Source of the DNA: Singulisphaera acidiphila DSM 18658
GTDB taxonomy: Bacteria; Planctomycetota; Planctomycetia; Isosphaerales; Isosphaeraceae
NCBI RefSeq assembly: GCF_000242455.2
Contig: NC_019892.1
Span: forward strand, 6,334,744 to 6,398,743
Reading direction: 5' to 3'
DNA length: 64,000 nucleotides
Made by a program: the position numbers and the translations under genes. Shown here one piece after another: positions 61,970-64,000 of this stretch; the stretch's first letter is position 1, and the number at the start of each line of letters is the position of its first letter. Below the pieces are notes generated by a model, which saw only the letters and a program-made list of their open reading frames with translations, was not told the DNA's origin and did not search any database.

Positions 61970-64000
61970 TCAGTTGATCATTGCCGGGATCCCGAGACGC
62001 TCCTCTTCTTCCTCGAGGATGATGATGCGCGGTGTGACCATCAGCATGAGGCTGGAGGTGGTCCGGCCGATGCCGATGTTGCGGAAGAGGCGGTTGAGCA
62101 TGGGGGTCTTGGAGAGCACGGGGACACCGAACTCTTGACGCTGCTCATTGAGCCGCTTCACACCACCGAGGAGGACGGTTCCTCCGTCGGGCACCGTGAC
62201 GGTTGTATTCACGGTGGTGAGGTTGAACTGGGGCAACTGGATCGTCGCGTTGATGGCCGCTCCGCCACCACCCAGACCACTTCCACCCACGGCCGCGGGG
62301 ACCGAGAGGGTTTGGAAGGCCTCAATGACGGTGAAGACCGGGGACAGGGTCATTCGCACGTAACGTCGGTCTGCGGAGACCACGGGGGTCACCGTCAGCG
62401 TGACGCCGTTGGGGAACGCGGTCGGTTGCGGCAAGAATGCGACCGAGCCGGGGCCAACGATCGGGGTCAGCGACGAGATGTAGTAAATCGTCTGGGTGTT
62501 GTTGATGAACGCCGGGGCACCGTTGAAGGTCGTGACCTTCGGAGCCTGGAGGATGTTGGACCGGGTATCGCCCTGGGCGGCCGTCAGGAAGAGGTACACT
62601 TCCAGGTCGCTGAGGAACGAGATCCCGAAGGTCGCACCCGCCGTCGAATTCACCGGCCCGATCGTCGGAGCACTCTGTGCGGCACTATCCTGCTGGAATG
62701 GAATCGACAGGTCGGACGAGAAATTGCCGATGCCGCCACTGGCGAGGCCGACCGTCAGCGGGGTCTTGTTGCCCAGCGAATAGTCGCGGAAGGGGTTAAC
62801 GATGTAAGCACCTGGCGTCGCTTGTCCGCCACCCGTACCGCCGCCGCCTCCGAGCGTGCTGCCACCGCTGCCGCCAAGACCGCCGCCGTTCTGGCCGCCG
62901 AGTCCGCCACCGGCACCGCCTAGCGTGCTGCCGCCTCCTCCTCCGCCTAGCGTGCTACCGCCACCGGCACCGCCTAGCGTGCTGCCGCCTCCTCCTCCGC
63001 CGAGCGTACCTCCACCCCCACCGGTGGTGGTGCCACCTCCGGCGATGCCGCCGCTGCCGTTAATTGGGAAGATGGATTGCGCTGGGTTGGGGATCGCGAA
63101 GGTGCTCTTCTTGCCAACTGTCTTCGAGTGGATATCGAAGTCGAAGTCGACACCGATCTGCTCGAAGAAGCTGTCGCTGAGCGTGATGAACCGTACCTCG
63201 ATCGAGACTTGAAGATCCTGAAGACGTCGGAGCTGCTTGAGCAGGTCGGCCACCTGGTCGTGGATCTCGGCCGTGTGGCGGATAATCAGGCTGATGCTCA
63301 GGAAGAACGGGGTGATCGAGCCAATCGGCGTCGTCGTGTCCAGTCCACCCCCATCACCGGCCCCGAAGCCGCCACCCATGCCGTAGCCCGAGGAGGAATC
63401 GCCCCCCCCTACATCGTTGATCTTCCACGAGTTCGGCGCGATCGTGCCGGTAATGAGCTGGATCAAGGGGCCGTAATCCGCTTTGGGTCGATCACCCGCC
63501 GAGGAATTCGGACCGCTGTTCGACGCGGTGCTTGCGCCGTTGGCCAACGGAATTTGCTGTGCCCCCACCCCGTTGGCTCCCGGATTACTCGGGTTATCGA
63601 GCAGGCCCATCGGGTTCAGGGGGTTGGCCGGTCCCCGAGGGGGGGCCATGATCAGGTCACCGACGTAGTAGGGTTTCGGATAGGTCGAATCGATCGAGGT
63701 CTGAGGGCTCGTAATCATGAGCACCTCGTTCTCGACTTTGTAATTCAGACCCAGCGGATTGAGCATCAGCTTCAGAGCATTCTTGAGCTGGATATCGGAG
63801 ACAACCAGGGAGATGGGCGTCGCCGTGGTGATATCCACATCTGCAAGCGCCTTTTGGTCGAGAACGATGTTCAGGCCCGTGTAGTTGGTGAGGAACGCCA
63901 CCGCCTCGGCCAGAGGCTGGGCTTCCATGTTCAAGGAAACACGTTCCTTGAGCTTGGACTCGATAAAGATGGTCTTCGCGTCCTTCTTGATCTCGAGCTT
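61970..64000 (-). CDS. Secretin-family outer-membrane protein (5' partial)
   Basis: The gene is open to the window edge; 676 residues are visible. An STN/N-domain-like start (PLAEAVAFLTNYTGLNIVLD) is followed by a long variable region with Gly/Ser/Thr/Leu repeats, then the secretin core ending in FGVPVLSKTPMLNRLFRNIG and TPRIIILEEEEE. These are typical of type II/IV-pilus secretins that form outer-membrane gates. The Gly-rich insert with 9-residue repeats (about residues 325-365) is unusual. It probably acts with secretion or pilus genes outside the window. Confidence 0.88.
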   Translation of the reverse strand, partial: KLEIKKDAKTIFIESKLKERVSLNMEAQPLAEAVAFLTNYTGLNIVLDQKALADVDITTATPISLVVSDIQLKNALKLMLNPLGLNYKVENEVLMITSPQTSIDSTYPKPYYVGDLIMAPPRGPANPLNPMGLLDNPSNPGANGVGAQQIPLANGASTASNSGPNSSAGDRPKADYGPLIQLITGTIAPNSWKINDVGGGDSSSGYGMGGGFGAGDGGGLDTTTPIGSITPFFLSISLIIRHTAEIHDQVADLLKQLRRLQDLQVSIEVRFITLSDSFFEQIGVDFDFDIHSKTVGKKSTFAIPNPAQSIFPINGSGGIAGGGTTTGGGGGTLGGGGGGSTLGGAGGGSTLGGGGGGSTLGGAGGGLGGQNGGGLGGSGGSTLGGGGGTGGGQATPGAYIVNPFRDYSLGNKTPLTVGLASGGIGNFSSDLSIPFQQDSAAQSAPTIGPVNSTAGATFGISFLSDLEVYLFLTAAQGDTRSNILQAPKVTTFNGAPAFINNTQTIYYISSLTPIVGPGSVAFLPQPTAFPNGVTLTVTPVVSADRRYVRMTLSPVFTVIEAFQTLSVPAAVGGSGLGGGGAAINATIQLPQFNLTTVNTTVTVPDGGTVLLGGVKRLNEQRQEFGVPVLSKTPMLNRLFRNIGIGRTTSSLMLMVTPRIIILEEEEERLGIPAMIN
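62911..63019 (-). repeat. 27-bp tandem repeats in the secretin gene
   Basis: Copies of a block encoding STLGG(A/G)GGG recur with a 27-bp period (plus-strand marker CTAGCGTGCT near 62919, 62946 and 62973, degenerate near 63000). They encode a flexible Gly-rich linker. Confidence 0.8.

Noticed and set aside
62856..63053. Clustered short repeats that could suggest a CRISPR array.
   Set aside because: The repeats have no unique spacers, are in frame within the secretin and encode Gly/Ser/Thr/Leu.

Overview
The window is GC-rich, densely coded DNA that reads as planctomycete chromosome, most likely from the order Isosphaerales (inference). The main evidence is a planctomycete cytochrome protein (PSCyt1-DUF1549-DUF1553) directly followed by a Tat-exported DUF1501 protein. 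Two Tat-type Gfo/Idh/MocA oxidoreductases, a YdjY-like secreted protein, zinc-ribbon membrane proteins and a Gly-rich secretin point the same way. I found no rRNA, tRNA, CRISPR array or replication origin.

Layout. 1-12.8 kb: a 5'-truncated YfhO-like membrane protein, a secreted hypothetical, a large membrane-TPR protein, a GT2 glycosyltransferase coupled to a distantly BshC-like protein, a GNAT acetyltransferase, a zinc-ribbon membrane protein and an SRPBCC protein. 13-18.4 kb: a Gfo/Idh oxidoreductase with a strong terminator, an htrA-trpD pair on the minus strand, and a DksA/TraR protein. 18.4-19.4 kb holds no convincing gene. 19.4-25.2 kb: two coupled minus-strand envelope-type genes, divergent (across a Fur-box-like palindrome) from a LarA-like/YgfZ pair. 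25.5-29.5 kb: a second Gfo/Idh gene and a compact four-gene operon with a TerB-like membrane protein, a DUF350 protein and two exported proteins that share the same basic C-terminal motif. 30.2-37.7 kb: CTP synthase, NagA, a GNAT/rhomboid pair, a STAS protein, a DapA-family lyase and a gluzincin-type peptidase. 38-42.7 kb: a GT39-like membrane protein, an acetolactate decarboxylase predicted to be a lipoprotein, and a 587-residue protein of unknown function.

At 43.1-44.9 kb lies a complete IS1380-family insertion sequence with 15-bp perfect terminal repeats and a TTAG target duplication. The duplicated bases are part of the stop codon of the next gene, which therefore stays intact. At 46.6-47.7 kb are a lambda-R-like (GH104) endolysin homologue and a small Cys/His hydrolase-like protein, both leaderless. 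They are the best candidates for a phage-derived or antibacterial murein-degrading cassette. An OprB-like porin follows on the minus strand.

49.9-57.6 kb: the planctomycete cytochrome/DUF1501 pair, a small conserved protein, alanine dehydrogenase, an acidic protein overlapping mtnA, and a Dabb-domain protein with a terminator. 57.7-60.9 kb: a minus-strand sulfate-assimilation operon (cysH, Rrf2 regulator, sat-cysC fusion) behind a well-formed sigma70-like promoter. 61.1-64 kb: a YdjY-like protein and a secretin-family outer-membrane protein cut off by the window edge.
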